64,000 nt of DNA from Paracoccus amoyensis (GTDB lineage Bacteria; Pseudomonadota; Alphaproteobacteria; Rhodobacterales; Rhodobacteraceae). The notes beneath the pieces are model-generated. The model did no database searches and was not told the origin of the DNA. It saw nothing but the letters and a program-made list of their open reading frames with translations. The stretch is taken from the NCBI RefSeq assembly GCF_014490725.1, contig NZ_JACOQL010000003.1:434001-498000 (forward strand), in the 5' to 3' direction. A program made the position numbers and the translations under genes. Position 1 is the stretch's first letter. The number at the start of each line of letters is the position of its first letter. Below, piece by piece: positions 36,317-45,361 of the stretch.

Positions 36317-38056
36317 ATGAACGGCGAACGCATCGAGAACTCACCGCAGAAAACCACGGCGCATTCGTCATGGATCGGTAAAGGCTGGCAATATTGCCGT
36401 GACCGCGGCAACACCGCCCTGAAGATCATGCGAACCCGTGGCCCCAACCAGATCCAGTTCTGGCTCTTGGCGCTGTTGATCGGGGTCGGCGCGGGTTTTG
36501 CTGCCTTGGGCTTTCGCCTCGGCATCGCCGCCCTGCAACGGATGATCTATGGGGCGGACGATCTGACGCTGGCCAGTATGGCGCAAGGTCTGCCGTGGTA
36601 CTGGGTGTTGATCGTCCCTGTCATCGGCGGCCTGGTCGTCGGCGTGATCCTTGATCGTTTTACCCCTGATGGGCGCGTTCGCGCAGTCGCCGATGTGATC
36701 GAGGGCGCCGCGCTGGAAGGCGGGCGCGTGGAAATGCGCGAAGGCCTGGCATCGGCAGCAGCATCGCTGATCACGCTGGGCACCGGGGGCAGCTCGGGTC
36801 GCGAAGGACCAGTCGTCCACCTTGCCGGCGTGATCTCGACCGCTGTGGCGACCCGCATCAAGGCCAGCCCGATGACGGGGCGCAACCTGTTGGGCTGCGC
36901 TGTCGCAGGCGCCGTCGCCGCAAGCTTCAACGCGCCGATTGCCGGGGCGCTTTTCGCGCACGAGGTCATCCTGCGCCATTTCGCGATCCATTCCTTCGCG
37001 CCCATCGCCATTGCCGCAGTGGCAGGAACCGTCATCAACCGGTTGGAGTTTGGCGGCCTCACCGAATTCACCCTGCCCCAGGCAATGAGCCTTGCCTTTT
37101 ATATCGAGCTGCCGGCCTTCATGCTGCTGGGCCTTTTATCCGCACTGGTCGCTGTCGCGATGATGTCCGCAATCTTTCGCGCGGATCGTGTGGGCACATG
37201 GGTCATGGGCAAAATCGGCTGGCCACGGTGGTCACGTCCCGCCATCGCCGGGCTGCTGCTGGGCGCGATCGCAATTCCCTTCCCCCATATCATCGGCGTC
37301 GGATATGAAACGACAGAGGCTGCCTTATCCGGACAGATCGGCCTGCTGGCCGCGATCGTCTTCGCCTTGGTCAAGGCCGTCGCTGTAGCAATCACACTTG
37401 GCGGTCGCATGGGGGGCGGGGTCTTTTCACCCGCACTGGTGATGGGGTCGTTGACCGGGCTGGCGTTTGGCATCATCGCCACCTCGGCCCTGCCAGACTT
37501 GTCCGGCACGGTGAACCTATACGCCTTTGCGGGGATGGGCGCTGTTGGCGCAGCCATTCTTGGTGCACCGATTTCAACGGCGATGATCGTGTTTGAAATG
37601 ACTGGCGACTGGCAAACGGGGATCGCGGTGATGACGGCTGTATCGCTCAGCTCCGCCCTTGCGTCGCGTCTGGTGCGGCGGTCTTTCTTTCTGACGCAGC
37701 TTGAAAATCGCGGTGTGCGTATCGCCGAAGGGCCTCAGGTCTGGTTGCCGCAGAAAATGCGCATCACGGCGATCCTGCGCCCAGTTGACGCCGCGAATGC
37801 CCCCGCCCCGGATCTGGTTCGCAATCTGGTTGCCGATGGTCACGCCCTGCTCGAAGGCACCCCGTTGGATCAGGCATTGCGCGAATTTGATCGAACCGGA
37901 GCCGCGTTCCTGCCGGTCATCCGCCCGCCAGAATCCCCAACTGACCCGGACGAGCCGGTATCCGATCCCGAAATTATCGGCGTGGTCTATCACATCGACG
38001 CATTGCGCGCGCTAAATCAGGCGCTGACAGAGACTGCGGCCGAGGAACACGGCTGA
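36317..38056 (+). CDS. ClC-family chloride channel/transporter with C-terminal CBS-like domain
   Basis: A 579-residue protein with about 10 membrane helices (residues 48-455) and a C-terminal domain (465-575) interrupted by an acidic Pro-rich loop (RPPESPTDPDEPVSDPE). The selectivity motif GSSGREGP (gating Glu163) and GGGVFSPAL are present; the usual GSGIP motif is replaced by DGRVRAVADVI. By my manual alignment the internal proton glutamate (E203 of the E. coli exchanger) corresponds to Val in LFAHEVILRHF, which would favour a passive channel. The N-terminal 45 residues are a hydrophilic extension. Confidence 0.88.
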   Translation: MNGERIENSPQKTTAHSSWIGKGWQYCRDRGNTALKIMRTRGPNQIQFWLLALLIGVGAGFAALGFRLGIAALQRMIYGADDLTLASMAQGLPWYWVLIVPVIGGLVVGVILDRFTPDGRVRAVADVIEGAALEGGRVEMREGLASAAASLITLGTGGSSGREGPVVHLAGVISTAVATRIKASPMTGRNLLGCAVAGAVAASFNAPIAGALFAHEVILRHFAIHSFAPIAIAAVAGTVINRLEFGGLTEFTLPQAMSLAFYIELPAFMLLGLLSALVAVAMMSAIFRADRVGTWVMGKIGWPRWSRPAIAGLLLGAIAIPFPHIIGVGYETTEAALSGQIGLLAAIVFALVKAVAVAITLGGRMGGGVFSPALVMGSLTGLAFGIIATSALPDLSGTVNLYAFAGMGAVGAAILGAPISTAMIVFEMTGDWQTGIAVMTAVSLSSALASRLVRRSFFLTQLENRGVRIAEGPQVWLPQKMRITAILRPVDAANAPAPDLVRNLVADGHALLEGTPLDQALREFDRTGAAFLPVIRPPESPTDPDEPVSDPEIIGVVYHIDALRALNQALTETAAEEHG

Positions 38057-38080
38057 CACTGCGGAGCCAAGCGGACGGCA

Positions 38081-39949
38081 CTAGGCACGCCGCATCGCCG
38101 ACATTCCCAGAACCCGCGCCCGTTTGCGTGGATCGCTGTCAAACAGCGCCGCCAGTTGTTCGGTAATCGCACCGGCAAGCTGTTCGGCATCCGTAATGGT
38201 CACGGCGCGTTCGTAATAACGCGTCACATCATGGCCAATCCCGATGGCCAGCAGTTCGACCGCCTTCTTGCGTTCGACCATCGCGATCACATCGCGCAGG
38301 TGTTTTTCCAGATAATTGGCCGGGTTCACCGACAACGTCGAATCATCAACGGGCGCCCCATCGGAAATCACCATCAGGATCTTGCGCGCCTCTGGCCGCT
38401 TGACCAGACGGCGATGCGCCCATTCCAGCGCCTCACCATCGATGTTTTCCTTCAGCAGGCCTTCCTTCATCATCAGGCCAAGGTTCGGTCGCACCCGCCG
38501 CCAAGGCGCATCCGCAGCCTTATAAATAATGTGCCGCAGATCATTCAGACGACCGGGCTGGGCCGGACGTCCCGCCTGCAACCAGGCCTCTCGCGCTTGG
38601 CCGCCTTTCCAGGCGCGCGTTGTAAAGCCAAGGATTTCGACCTTGACCGAACTCCGTTCCAGCGTGCGTGCCAAGACGTCGGCACAGATGGCCGCAATCG
38701 AGATCGGGCGGCCGCGCATCGAGCCGGAATTGTCGATCAGCAGCGTCACGACCGTATCGCGAAACTCGGTATCCTTTTCGACCTTGAAACTCAGCGGTGT
38801 GGTCGGATTTGCGACAACACGCGCAAGACGGCCCGCATCCAGCACGCCTTCTTCCTTGTCAAACTCCCAACTGCGGTTCTGCTGTGCCAGCAAACGCCGC
38901 TGCAACTTGTTCGCCAGGCGACTGACCGCGCCCCGCAGCGGTTCAAGCTGTTTGTCCAGATAGGCTCGCAGGCGTTCCAATTCTGCCGGATCGGCCAGAT
39001 CTTCTGCCCGGATCTCCTCATCCCATTCCTGCGTAAAGACCTTGTAATCCGCCGATGCGTCACTGACCGGCGGCGGAATATCCGGGGGTGTCTCGGATTC
39101 CGGCATTTCCGCTTCGTCGCTCAGTTCATCCTCGGACTGATCATCCATGCTGACTTGCGCTTGCCGTTCGTCCTGCGTCTGCTCCTGACTGCGCTCGGGC
39201 GAGGCTTCGGCGTCTTCGCCTTCATCCTCTTCCCGCGATTGATTATCGCCGGATTCTTCGTCCTGTTCGGCGTTATCCTCGGCATCGTCATCTTGCGGGT
39301 CTTCGGGATCGTCGCCCAGCTGGTCGGCATAGCCCAGATCACTGATGACCTGACGCGACAAACGCGCAAAGGCCGCCTGATCCGCCAGAACTTCGCTGAC
39401 ATTGGCCAGCGCGTCTCCGGCCTGCTGTTCGACAAAGGGGCGCCACAAATCTGCGACATGCTGTGCAGCGGCCGGCAATGCACGCCCCGTCGCGGCCTGA
39501 CGAACCAGATATCCCGCAGCCACAGACAGCGGCGCGTCGGCAGCTGCCTTGATCTGGCCATAGCCTTTCTTGTCGGCATCAGAACCGATCTTGGCGTCGA
39601 TATTTGACAGCGCACCCGGCATATCGCGCGCGCCCAACGCTTCGACCCGCGCGGTTTCAAGCGCCTCATACAATTCGCGCGCCATCGGCCCGGCGGGGGC
39701 AAATTTTGCGTGGGTGCCCGCATCGTGATGACGCAGCCTCATCGCCAAGGCATCGGCAGTGCCCCGCGCCAACAAGATCTCATCCCGCGTCATACGACGG
39801 CTGACCTGCGGCAAACGCATCGTATCGCCGGACACGCCCGACGGATCGGCGCTGAACGTCACGTTCAACTCGTGTTCATCCGCCAGCGCACGGGTCGCTT
39901 CGGACAAAGCTTTCTTGAAAGGATCGGCGGGATTATCGGACTTTTTCAT
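38081..39949 (-). CDS. cobT: Aerobic cobaltochelatase subunit CobT
   Basis: The 622-residue protein pairs with CobS as the AAA+-like chaperone of CobN, which inserts cobalt into hydrogenobyrinic acid a,c-diamide for B12 synthesis. N-terminal CobT domain; a long acidic stretch (about 215-300, rich in Asp, Glu and Gln) links to a C-terminal von Willebrand A domain with the MIDAS motif in [13 protein letters not shown] (near residue 405). Length is normal. CobS is not adjacent. It is convergent with the ClC gene. Confidence 0.95.
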   Translation of the reverse strand: MKKSDNPADPFKKALSEATRALADEHELNVTFSADPSGVSGDTMRLPQVSRRMTRDEILLARGTADALAMRLRHHDAGTHAKFAPAGPMARELYEALETARVEALGARDMPGALSNIDAKIGSDADKKGYGQIKAAADAPLSVAAGYLVRQAATGRALPAAAQHVADLWRPFVEQQAGDALANVSEVLADQAAFARLSRQVISDLGYADQLGDDPEDPQDDDAEDNAEQDEESGDNQSREEDEGEDAEASPERSQEQTQDERQAQVSMDDQSEDELSDEAEMPESETPPDIPPPVSDASADYKVFTQEWDEEIRAEDLADPAELERLRAYLDKQLEPLRGAVSRLANKLQRRLLAQQNRSWEFDKEEGVLDAGRLARVVANPTTPLSFKVEKDTEFRDTVVTLLIDNSGSMRGRPISIAAICADVLARTLERSSVKVEILGFTTRAWKGGQAREAWLQAGRPAQPGRLNDLRHIIYKAADAPWRRVRPNLGLMMKEGLLKENIDGEALEWAHRRLVKRPEARKILMVISDGAPVDDSTLSVNPANYLEKHLRDVIAMVERKKAVELLAIGIGHDVTRYYERAVTITDAEQLAGAITEQLAALFDSDPRKRARVLGMSAMRRA

Positions 39950-40052
39950 ACCCTACATAGACCACTGCCGCACAGACGGGGCAAGAGGCTACAGAGGTGA
40001 ACCGTGAACGGAAATCGCTTGCAGGGGCGCGTGACACCGTCCGCTGGGCCGT

Positions 40053-40092
40053 GTTAAAAAAAACACATCAGCCAAAGTGCCCTGGCTGATGT
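40053..40092 (-). terminator. Rho-independent terminator after the PopZ-like gene
   Basis: Read on the minus strand, an 11-bp perfect stem CACATCAGCCA/TGGCTGATGTG with an 8-base loop is followed by a run of eight or more T residues. It starts 36 bases after the stop of the gene at 40128-41099 and separates it from cobT. Confidence 0.88.
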
Positions 40093-40127
40093 GCTGCCTG
40101 TCCCGGAATGGAAGAACAGTGCTTGGC

Positions 40128-41099
40128 TCAGAACCGGTCCAGGTGCTGATCGATTACCGTCGCCACTTCACGCCGAATGACGGCGCGAAGATTGCTGGAA
40201 AACCGCTGGCCCATCTCACCTTGCAGTTCTTCCTGGATGATCTCGCGCAGAAGATCGCGAAGGGCAGGATCATCTGCATTCAACTGCGGTGGCGATGCTT
40301 CAACCTCGTCCTCGGCGATGCCCTGCCCTGCATCCACTTCGGTGATCAGGGACGAAGCCTTGTCGTCCTCGTCATCCGCGGACATTTGCGGCGACGTATC
40401 GACAGGCAGGCTTGCCGCCGTTGTCGGCAGTTCAGGCCGCATCCGTGATTTCCAGTCAAACGCCTCGGCGAAGTCCGAGTCATCGTCAACCAGCCCCTCG
40501 AACTCTTGTGCGGCAGATGTCAGGACAATCTCGACATTCGGGCTGTCTTCGATCGCCTGTTTCGCTGCCGTATCCAGCGACTTGCGCGGTTCGCTGCGGA
40601 TCCACGATCGCCAGCCGCCTCGTTTCGGTGTGATGTCACCGGTCGGTTCTGGCTGCTGCACCCGCTGTTCCAGCCTTAGCGGAGCAGTGTCGTTGGCGGG
40701 CGCCACCGTTGCATGGATCGCAGACGGATCAGCGGTTCTTGCGTCAAACTGCCCATGCCGCAGAACCTGCTTTGGTCGCGCGGCGTCAGAGGCATTTGCG
40801 CTGTCGCCAAGCGGCCAGCTTTCCTCGATCACATTCGCGGGGCGCGGATCGGTTGCACCCACCATTTTACGGGCCAAGGCTGCATTGCCACCATAACGGC
40901 GGGCCAGAAATTCACCCGCATCTTCGTGCAAGGTGTCAGAGTGGATCAGCGAATCAAGCGCATCGCGTTCCGCCCGCAATCTATCGCGGGTCGAGTTGAG
41001 CGCCTCATCCTCGGCGATCATGCGGCGGATGGCTGACAGAACGTCGCCGATATCTTCCGACAGGCGCGTTGCGGATTGTGACAAGCGGGGATCAGCCAT
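40128..41099 (-). CDS. PopZ-like / DUF2497-like acidic protein, 323 aa
   Basis: The protein has three parts: an N-terminal amphipathic helix (LSEDIGDVLSAIRRMIAEDEALN, about 13-35) like the EEILASIRRIISED of Caulobacter PopZ; a long acidic, Pro/Ala-rich and probably disordered middle (80-275); and a C-terminal helical block (ALRDLLREIIQEELQGEMGQRFSSNLRAVIRREVATVI) resembling the LRPLLKEWLDxNLPxIVExxVxEEVxRI of PopZ. This supports a polar scaffold role, but identity is my pattern reading, not an alignment. It follows the tolC gene by 23 bases and may share its transcript. Confidence 0.62.
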   Translation of the reverse strand: MADPRLSQSATRLSEDIGDVLSAIRRMIAEDEALNSTRDRLRAERDALDSLIHSDTLHEDAGEFLARRYGGNAALARKMVGATDPRPANVIEESWPLGDSANASDAARPKQVLRHGQFDARTADPSAIHATVAPANDTAPLRLEQRVQQPEPTGDITPKRGGWRSWIRSEPRKSLDTAAKQAIEDSPNVEIVLTSAAQEFEGLVDDDSDFAEAFDWKSRMRPELPTTAASLPVDTSPQMSADDEDDKASSLITEVDAGQGIAEDEVEASPPQLNADDPALRDLLREIIQEELQGEMGQRFSSNLRAVIRREVATVIDQHLDRF

Positions 41100-41122
41100 G
41101 GTGCCCCCGCTTGTTCAGGATC

Positions 41123-42541
41123 TTAATTGCGGCCGATTGCCCGCAGGACGCGATCCAGATCGCGGCCTTGTTTACTTGTATGCGGCGCATCGCGCACGGC
41201 ATTGTAATACTGCGAAGGGTCATAGGTCGGAATTCCCAGTTTCAGGTGTTCTACCGTCAACAAACCCATAGCGGACAGAAGTTGATAATGTGCTAACTGC
41301 TGATTGGCTTGTGCCGTAATTTTATCGGCTCGCGCCTCTAGCAGCGATTGCTCCGCATCCAGAACGTCCAATGTCGTGCGCGCGCCCAACAACGCTTCTT
41401 CGCGAACGCCATCATAGGCCTGTTGTGCGGCGGAAATCTGTTGATCGATCGCGCGAATTTCGGCCCGTGAAACGTCGATATTCGCCCAGGCTTCACCAAC
41501 AGCCTGATTGACCTGGCGCGACGCATTCAGCAGCACAGCGCGTGCCTGATCCCGCTGGGCCATTGCTTTGCGATGAGCCGCTGGCAGGCGGCCACCGGAA
41601 TAAATCGTCTGGCTCAGCTCCAGACCGACAGAAGCACTATTCCGATTCTCGTAGTCGCCAGTCACCGTATCCAGACTGCGCGTCACGCCAACCCCGGCAT
41701 TTGCGCTAAGGTTGGGGTTCCGCTCGGCCGCGGCGGCTGCAACGCCGATTTCAGCCGCAGCAGCCTGACGTTGATACTGCTTGATCACCGGATGGTTGCG
41801 CTGCGCCAATTGTCGCGCGGCATCCAGAGAGGCCGGCAATGCAGGCAAGGCGGGCGGCGTATCCAGATTCGTGCCTGGACGGCCAGTTGCCGCCAGATAT
41901 CCTTCACGCGCGATTTCCAGATCGCCTTGCGCCGAAACCAGGGTTGCCTGCGTGGCGGCAAGTTGCGCATCAGCCTGTGCCACATCGGTGACGGTAATTT
42001 CGCCAACGTCAAAGCGATCCTGCGCCGCCTGACGTTCACGTGACAACACCTGAACCGAATTTTGTTGCAGCTCGACCTGCTCCATCGCCGAACGCACCTG
42101 GAAGAAGGCCGTTGCCGCCGCCAGAATGACATCCTGCTCGACCGAGACCAGCGCCTGACGCGTTGCCAGAACCTGCTCTTTCGCGCCATCAATCGCCAGT
42201 GCCGAACGCCCCCAATCATACAGGGTCATTTCGGCAGCAAGCTGAACGGTGCTGGTGCGTCTGGTAATATAATCGGTATCAATGCCGGTCGCGGTCCGAA
42301 ACGCAGCTTCGCCTTTCGACACGGTATGGCTGGCAACCCATTGCAATACCGGACGTAATTCGGCGATTGCGGCCGCGACATCTTCGTCCGCGGCGCGCAG
42401 AACGGCGCGGTTCTGATCCATCAGCGCAGAATGGCGATACGCCGCCACCATCGCATCCGCCAACGAGTCGGCATTGGCGGGAATGGCCATGCCAAGGCCA
42501 AGCGTTGCAGCAATGGCAAATTTACGCAAAGACAACATCAT
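41123..42541 (-). CDS. tolC: TolC-family outer-membrane channel protein
   Basis: A 472-residue protein with a Sec signal ([18 protein letters not shown]) and two outer-membrane efflux protein repeats of alternating helices, with [16 protein letters not shown] and [23 protein letters not shown] as typical segments. It forms the trimeric exit duct for type I secretion and RND efflux; the type I secretion partners are not in this window. The start ATG 42541 overlaps the pcm stop (ATGATG); the adjacent ATG 42538 is equally possible. Confidence 0.94.
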   Translation of the reverse strand: MMLSLRKFAIAATLGLGMAIPANADSLADAMVAAYRHSALMDQNRAVLRAADEDVAAAIAELRPVLQWVASHTVSKGEAAFRTATGIDTDYITRRTSTVQLAAEMTLYDWGRSALAIDGAKEQVLATRQALVSVEQDVILAAATAFFQVRSAMEQVELQQNSVQVLSRERQAAQDRFDVGEITVTDVAQADAQLAATQATLVSAQGDLEIAREGYLAATGRPGTNLDTPPALPALPASLDAARQLAQRNHPVIKQYQRQAAAAEIGVAAAAAERNPNLSANAGVGVTRSLDTVTGDYENRNSASVGLELSQTIYSGGRLPAAHRKAMAQRDQARAVLLNASRQVNQAVGEAWANIDVSRAEIRAIDQQISAAQQAYDGVREEALLGARTTLDVLDAEQSLLEARADKITAQANQQLAHYQLLSAMGLLTVEHLKLGIPTYDPSQYYNAVRDAPHTSKQGRDLDRVLRAIGRN

Positions 42542-43191
42542 AGGCTGAACCCCCGTTCCCGTGTAAACCCGGGCAGCAGCGGTGCATTCGCGTTGAACGC
42601 ATAGCGCCAGTTGATCCGGTCGTTCAGTTTATACCCAAGGCGCACGACGCCCAATTTACCTTCAACAAACAGGGCGGCAATCCGACCACCTTCTTTCAGT
42701 TGGTCGACGATGGTTTCGGGCACGTCTTCAACCGCGCCTTCGATCATCACAACATCGTAGGGCCCTTGATCCGGGGCGCCATCCGTCAGTCTGGCCGACA
42801 AGACGGCGGCATTGAAAACACCCGCTTCCGCCAGCCGGGTTTCCGCCTCGGCCACCAGGTCGTCATCGTCTTCAATGGCGACAACGGCTTCGGCCATCCG
42901 CGCGATGACGGCGGCTGAATAGCCCAAACCACAGCCCAGATCCAGGACCAGTTCATTTGGCTGAATGTCCAGCGCATCGACCATCTTGGCCAGGGTGCGC
43001 GGCTCTAACAGCACGCGCCCATTCCCGATATCAAGGTTTTCGCCGGAATAAGCGACGGCACGACGGGCCGCAGGAACAAAATCTTCGCGTGGAATCGTCA
43101 ACATCGCCTCGATAACGGTGAACTTCGTCACATCGTTGGGACGAACCTGCGTGTCCACCATCATCGTGCGCCGTGCGGCGAAATCGGTCAT
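42538..43191 (-). CDS. pcm: Protein-L-isoaspartate O-methyltransferase
   Basis: A 217-residue SAM-dependent methyltransferase. Motif [19 protein letters not shown], the acidic end of strand 2 ([10 protein letters not shown]) and [13 protein letters not shown] define it, and it starts [26 protein letters not shown] as in alphaproteobacterial pcm. Repairs isoaspartyl residues by methyl esterification, although this subgroup may methylate other targets. Coupled to tolC by a four-base overlap, a common alphaproteobacterial pairing. A promoter for tRNA-Cys lies opposite. Confidence 0.93.
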   Translation of the reverse strand: MTDFAARRTMMVDTQVRPNDVTKFTVIEAMLTIPREDFVPAARRAVAYSGENLDIGNGRVLLEPRTLAKMVDALDIQPNELVLDLGCGLGYSAAVIARMAEAVVAIEDDDDLVAEAETRLAEAGVFNAAVLSARLTDGAPDQGPYDVVMIEGAVEDVPETIVDQLKEGGRIAALFVEGKLGVVRLGYKLNDRINWRYAFNANAPLLPGFTRERGFSL

Positions 43192-43267
43192 GTCGGGAAC
43201 CTCTGCGGTTTGCTTTGAGTTTTATTGCCATGATTCACCGACATGGGCAACGGCAGTCGTTCTCGAC

Positions 43268-43296
43268 TTGCAAGGCCGCGGCCGATCCATTATGCG
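43268..43296 (+). promoter_or_regulatory. Sigma-70 promoter of tRNA-Cys
   Basis: TTGCAA (43268-43273) and TATGCG (43291-43296) are exactly 17 bases apart, ending 18 bases before the mature tRNA. A purine (+1) near 43303 is possible. Confidence 0.5.
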
Positions 43297-43314
43297 ATGG
43301 CAACCTTCGACGGC

Positions 43315-43388
43315 GGCGGGTTGGCGGAGAGGTTACGCACCGGATTGCAAATCCGTGAAGACCGGTTCGATTCCGGTACCCGCCTCCA
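43315..43388 (+). tRNA. tRNA-Cys (anticodon GCA)
   Basis: 74 nt including encoded CCA. Acceptor GGCGGGT/ACCCGCC, D-arm GGCGGAGAGGTTACGC, anticodon loop TTGCAAA (anticodon GCA), T-arm CCGGTTCGATTCCGG. All arms form, and the cysteine identity nucleotide U73 (before CCA) is present. Confidence 0.97.
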
Positions 43389-43709
43389 AAGAATTTCCCA
43401 TATAAAATCATTACGGGTGTCGCTTGACGCGTGCCTGTCCGACGGCTTTCCCTCAAGCACGGGTTTTCAAGGTGCCACAGTGGCTGAACCAACCGCAGAC
43501 GCGGGTTGTGAAGCACCGGATCCAGAAGTGATCTGGCGATTCATAAAGAAGCCAAGCGATCTCTATTCGTTGCATAGGCAAGGAGGTGAAAGCCGCTTCC
43601 AATGACGACTTTCCTGCGTCATCGCCTGCGCATGGCGCGGCCCGCGATCGTTTGCATTGCCGGCATGCGCCTATATAGCTGCGAAAACAGATCGGCGGCA
43701 GAGGCAGGG
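43389..43709 (+). other. tRNA-Cys to waaA intergenic region with possible small gene
   Basis: This 321-base gap holds a candidate 41-codon frame from GTG 43480 to TGA 43605 (VAEPTADAGCEAPDPEVIWRF...), and a nearly perfect anti-Shine-Dalgarno match AAGGAGGTGAA at 43580-43590. An ATG 15 bases later (43602) opens in the same frame as waaA and would give it a 36-residue extension. I see no terminator here. Either the small frame or the extension is possible; neither has family support that I can recognise. Confidence 0.35.
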
Positions 43710-44903
43710 ATGATCTACAGCGCATTGACCCGACTGGCTGAACCACTTCTGCGCTTGCAATCAACGCTGGGCGGACAGGATGCCTTGCGGGAAAGGTTGG
43801 TCATGGACGCGCGGCCCGTGGCCGCTGACATCTGGATTCACGGCGCATCCGTGGGTGAACTGACATCAGCGCGGACGATCATCGAAGACCTTGCCCGTGA
43901 TTTCAGCGTGCTCGTCACAACAAATACCGAAACGGCACGCCAGATGGTTACAGGCTGGGGTCTTGCCGCGCGGCTTGCACCGATGGATCTGCCCGGCACG
44001 ATGCAGCGGTTTCTGAATGCCGTCCACCCGCGTCTTCAGGTTACCATCGAAGGCGAATTTTGGCCGCTGCGATCCCGCGAATTAGCACGGCGCGGAATAC
44101 CCCAGACCATGATCGGTGCGCGAATGTCAGCCAAATCGGCCGGAAACTGGGGGCGATTTCCGCGCCTCATCCGGCCGATTCTTGAACGTGTTGAAGCCTT
44201 GTCCGCCCAAGATGCCCTCAGCGAAGAACGATTGCTGCGTCTTGGTGCGCGCCCCGCAGCAATTCTGCCCAAACTGGACCTGAAGCTTCTTGGCCCGGCG
44301 CAGATATCGCCCCCCGTCGACAGCGCCGCGCGCGATATGACCTTTCTGGCCGCCTCGACGCATGAGGGTGAGGAGCAGGTGTTTTTGGATGCCTTTGTCG
44401 AGGCCCGAAAACAGCATTCGGATTTACGACTGATCCTTGCGATCCGCCATCCAAAGCGCGGCGATGAGGTCGCCAACCTGATCGAACAGCGTGGATTGCC
44501 CGTCATCCGACGGTCGCAGGGCGCAGAAGACGGGCCGGTCTTGCTGGTTGATACATTGGGTGAGATGGCGCGCTGGTATGCAGCGGCGGGCCTGTGCTTT
44601 GTCGGAGGCTCGTTGAACGATCGGGGTGGCCATACCCCGTGGGAGCCAGCCGCCTATCAATGCGCGATCCTCTACGGTCCGCATGTCAGCAATTTCCCGG
44701 ATGCCTATGCCGCGTTGACCGCTGCAGATGCGGCCCGGCAAGTCACGGTTGATTCCCTGCAAACATCACTTGCAGAGATTCTGGCCCAGCCTGCGCGCAT
44801 CCGGGCAATGGGTCATGCCGGGCGTAACGTGCTGGACCAGCGGGTTGGGGCGCCCGACGGACTGGTCACCGCCCTGCGCGATCTTGCGAAGCGCGCGGTC
44901 TGA
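43710..44903 (+). CDS. waaA: Kdo transferase (3-deoxy-D-manno-octulosonic acid transferase)
   Basis: A 397-residue glycosyltransferase that adds Kdo to lipid A on the cytosolic face of the inner membrane. The N-terminal domain has IWIHGASVGELTSA with TTNTETARQMV and EGEFWPL (the acceptor-side Glu); the C-terminal nucleotide site has AASTHEGEEQVFLDAF, IRHPKRGDEV and FVGGSLNDRGGHTPWEPAAYQCAILYGPHVSNF. The usual membrane anchor is short. ATG 43710 follows AGGCAGGG; a longer frame starts at 43602 behind a strong SD. DUF1178 follows 35 bases later. Confidence 0.92.
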   Translation: MIYSALTRLAEPLLRLQSTLGGQDALRERLVMDARPVAADIWIHGASVGELTSARTIIEDLARDFSVLVTTNTETARQMVTGWGLAARLAPMDLPGTMQRFLNAVHPRLQVTIEGEFWPLRSRELARRGIPQTMIGARMSAKSAGNWGRFPRLIRPILERVEALSAQDALSEERLLRLGARPAAILPKLDLKLLGPAQISPPVDSAARDMTFLAASTHEGEEQVFLDAFVEARKQHSDLRLILAIRHPKRGDEVANLIEQRGLPVIRRSQGAEDGPVLLVDTLGEMARWYAAAGLCFVGGSLNDRGGHTPWEPAAYQCAILYGPHVSNFPDAYAALTAADAARQVTVDSLQTSLAEILAQPARIRAMGHAGRNVLDQRVGAPDGLVTALRDLAKRAV

Positions 44904-44938
44904 CACGATATAATGTCTATGTTCAGTAAGGTGACCCC

Positions 44939-45361
44939 ATGATCCGCTATTCGTTGCGCTGCGACAATGGACATGATTTCGACGGCTGGTTCCGCTCGTC
45001 CGAGGCGTTCGAGGCGATGCAGAAGGCCGGCCAGAACACATGTGCGTTGTGTGGCACATCGAATGTGCAGAAAACCTTGATGGCGCCATCCGTTCCCTCG
45101 AAAACCAAAGCCGGGGCAGCGCCATTGACCGAACCACAAAACCGCATGGAAGCAGCCCTGGATCAGTTGCGCAAGCATGTCGAAGCCAATTCGGATTATG
45201 TCGGCCTGAAATTCGCGGATGAGGCGCGCGCAATGCACGAAGGCCGCAGCCCCAGCCGTGCAATTCACGGCGAGGCCAAGCCCGAGGAGGCCAAGAAACT
45301 GATCGAGGAAGGCGTTCCCGTCGCCCCCCTGCCCTTTACGCCCCGCCAGAAGGCGAACTGA
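44939..45361 (+). CDS. DUF1178 family protein
   Basis: A 140-residue protein with a zinc-ribbon-like N-terminus (MIRYSLRCDNGHDFDGWFRSSEAFEAM and CALCG) and the tail EEGVPVAPLPFTPRQK that mark DUF1178. Two CxxC-like pairs (RCDNGHxF and CALC) may bind zinc. Role unknown. AAGG lies upstream of the ATG. The end overlaps the convergent MocR gene by 26 bases. Confidence 0.92.
   Translation: MIRYSLRCDNGHDFDGWFRSSEAFEAMQKAGQNTCALCGTSNVQKTLMAPSVPSKTKAGAAPLTEPQNRMEAALDQLRKHVEANSDYVGLKFADEARAMHEGRSPSRAIHGEAKPEEAKKLIEEGVPVAPLPFTPRQKAN

Noticed and set aside
38156..39607. 483-codon plus-strand open frame opposite cobT
   Set aside because: Its hydrophobic run near 360-420 is the antisense of CobT's acidic linker, not a real membrane protein.
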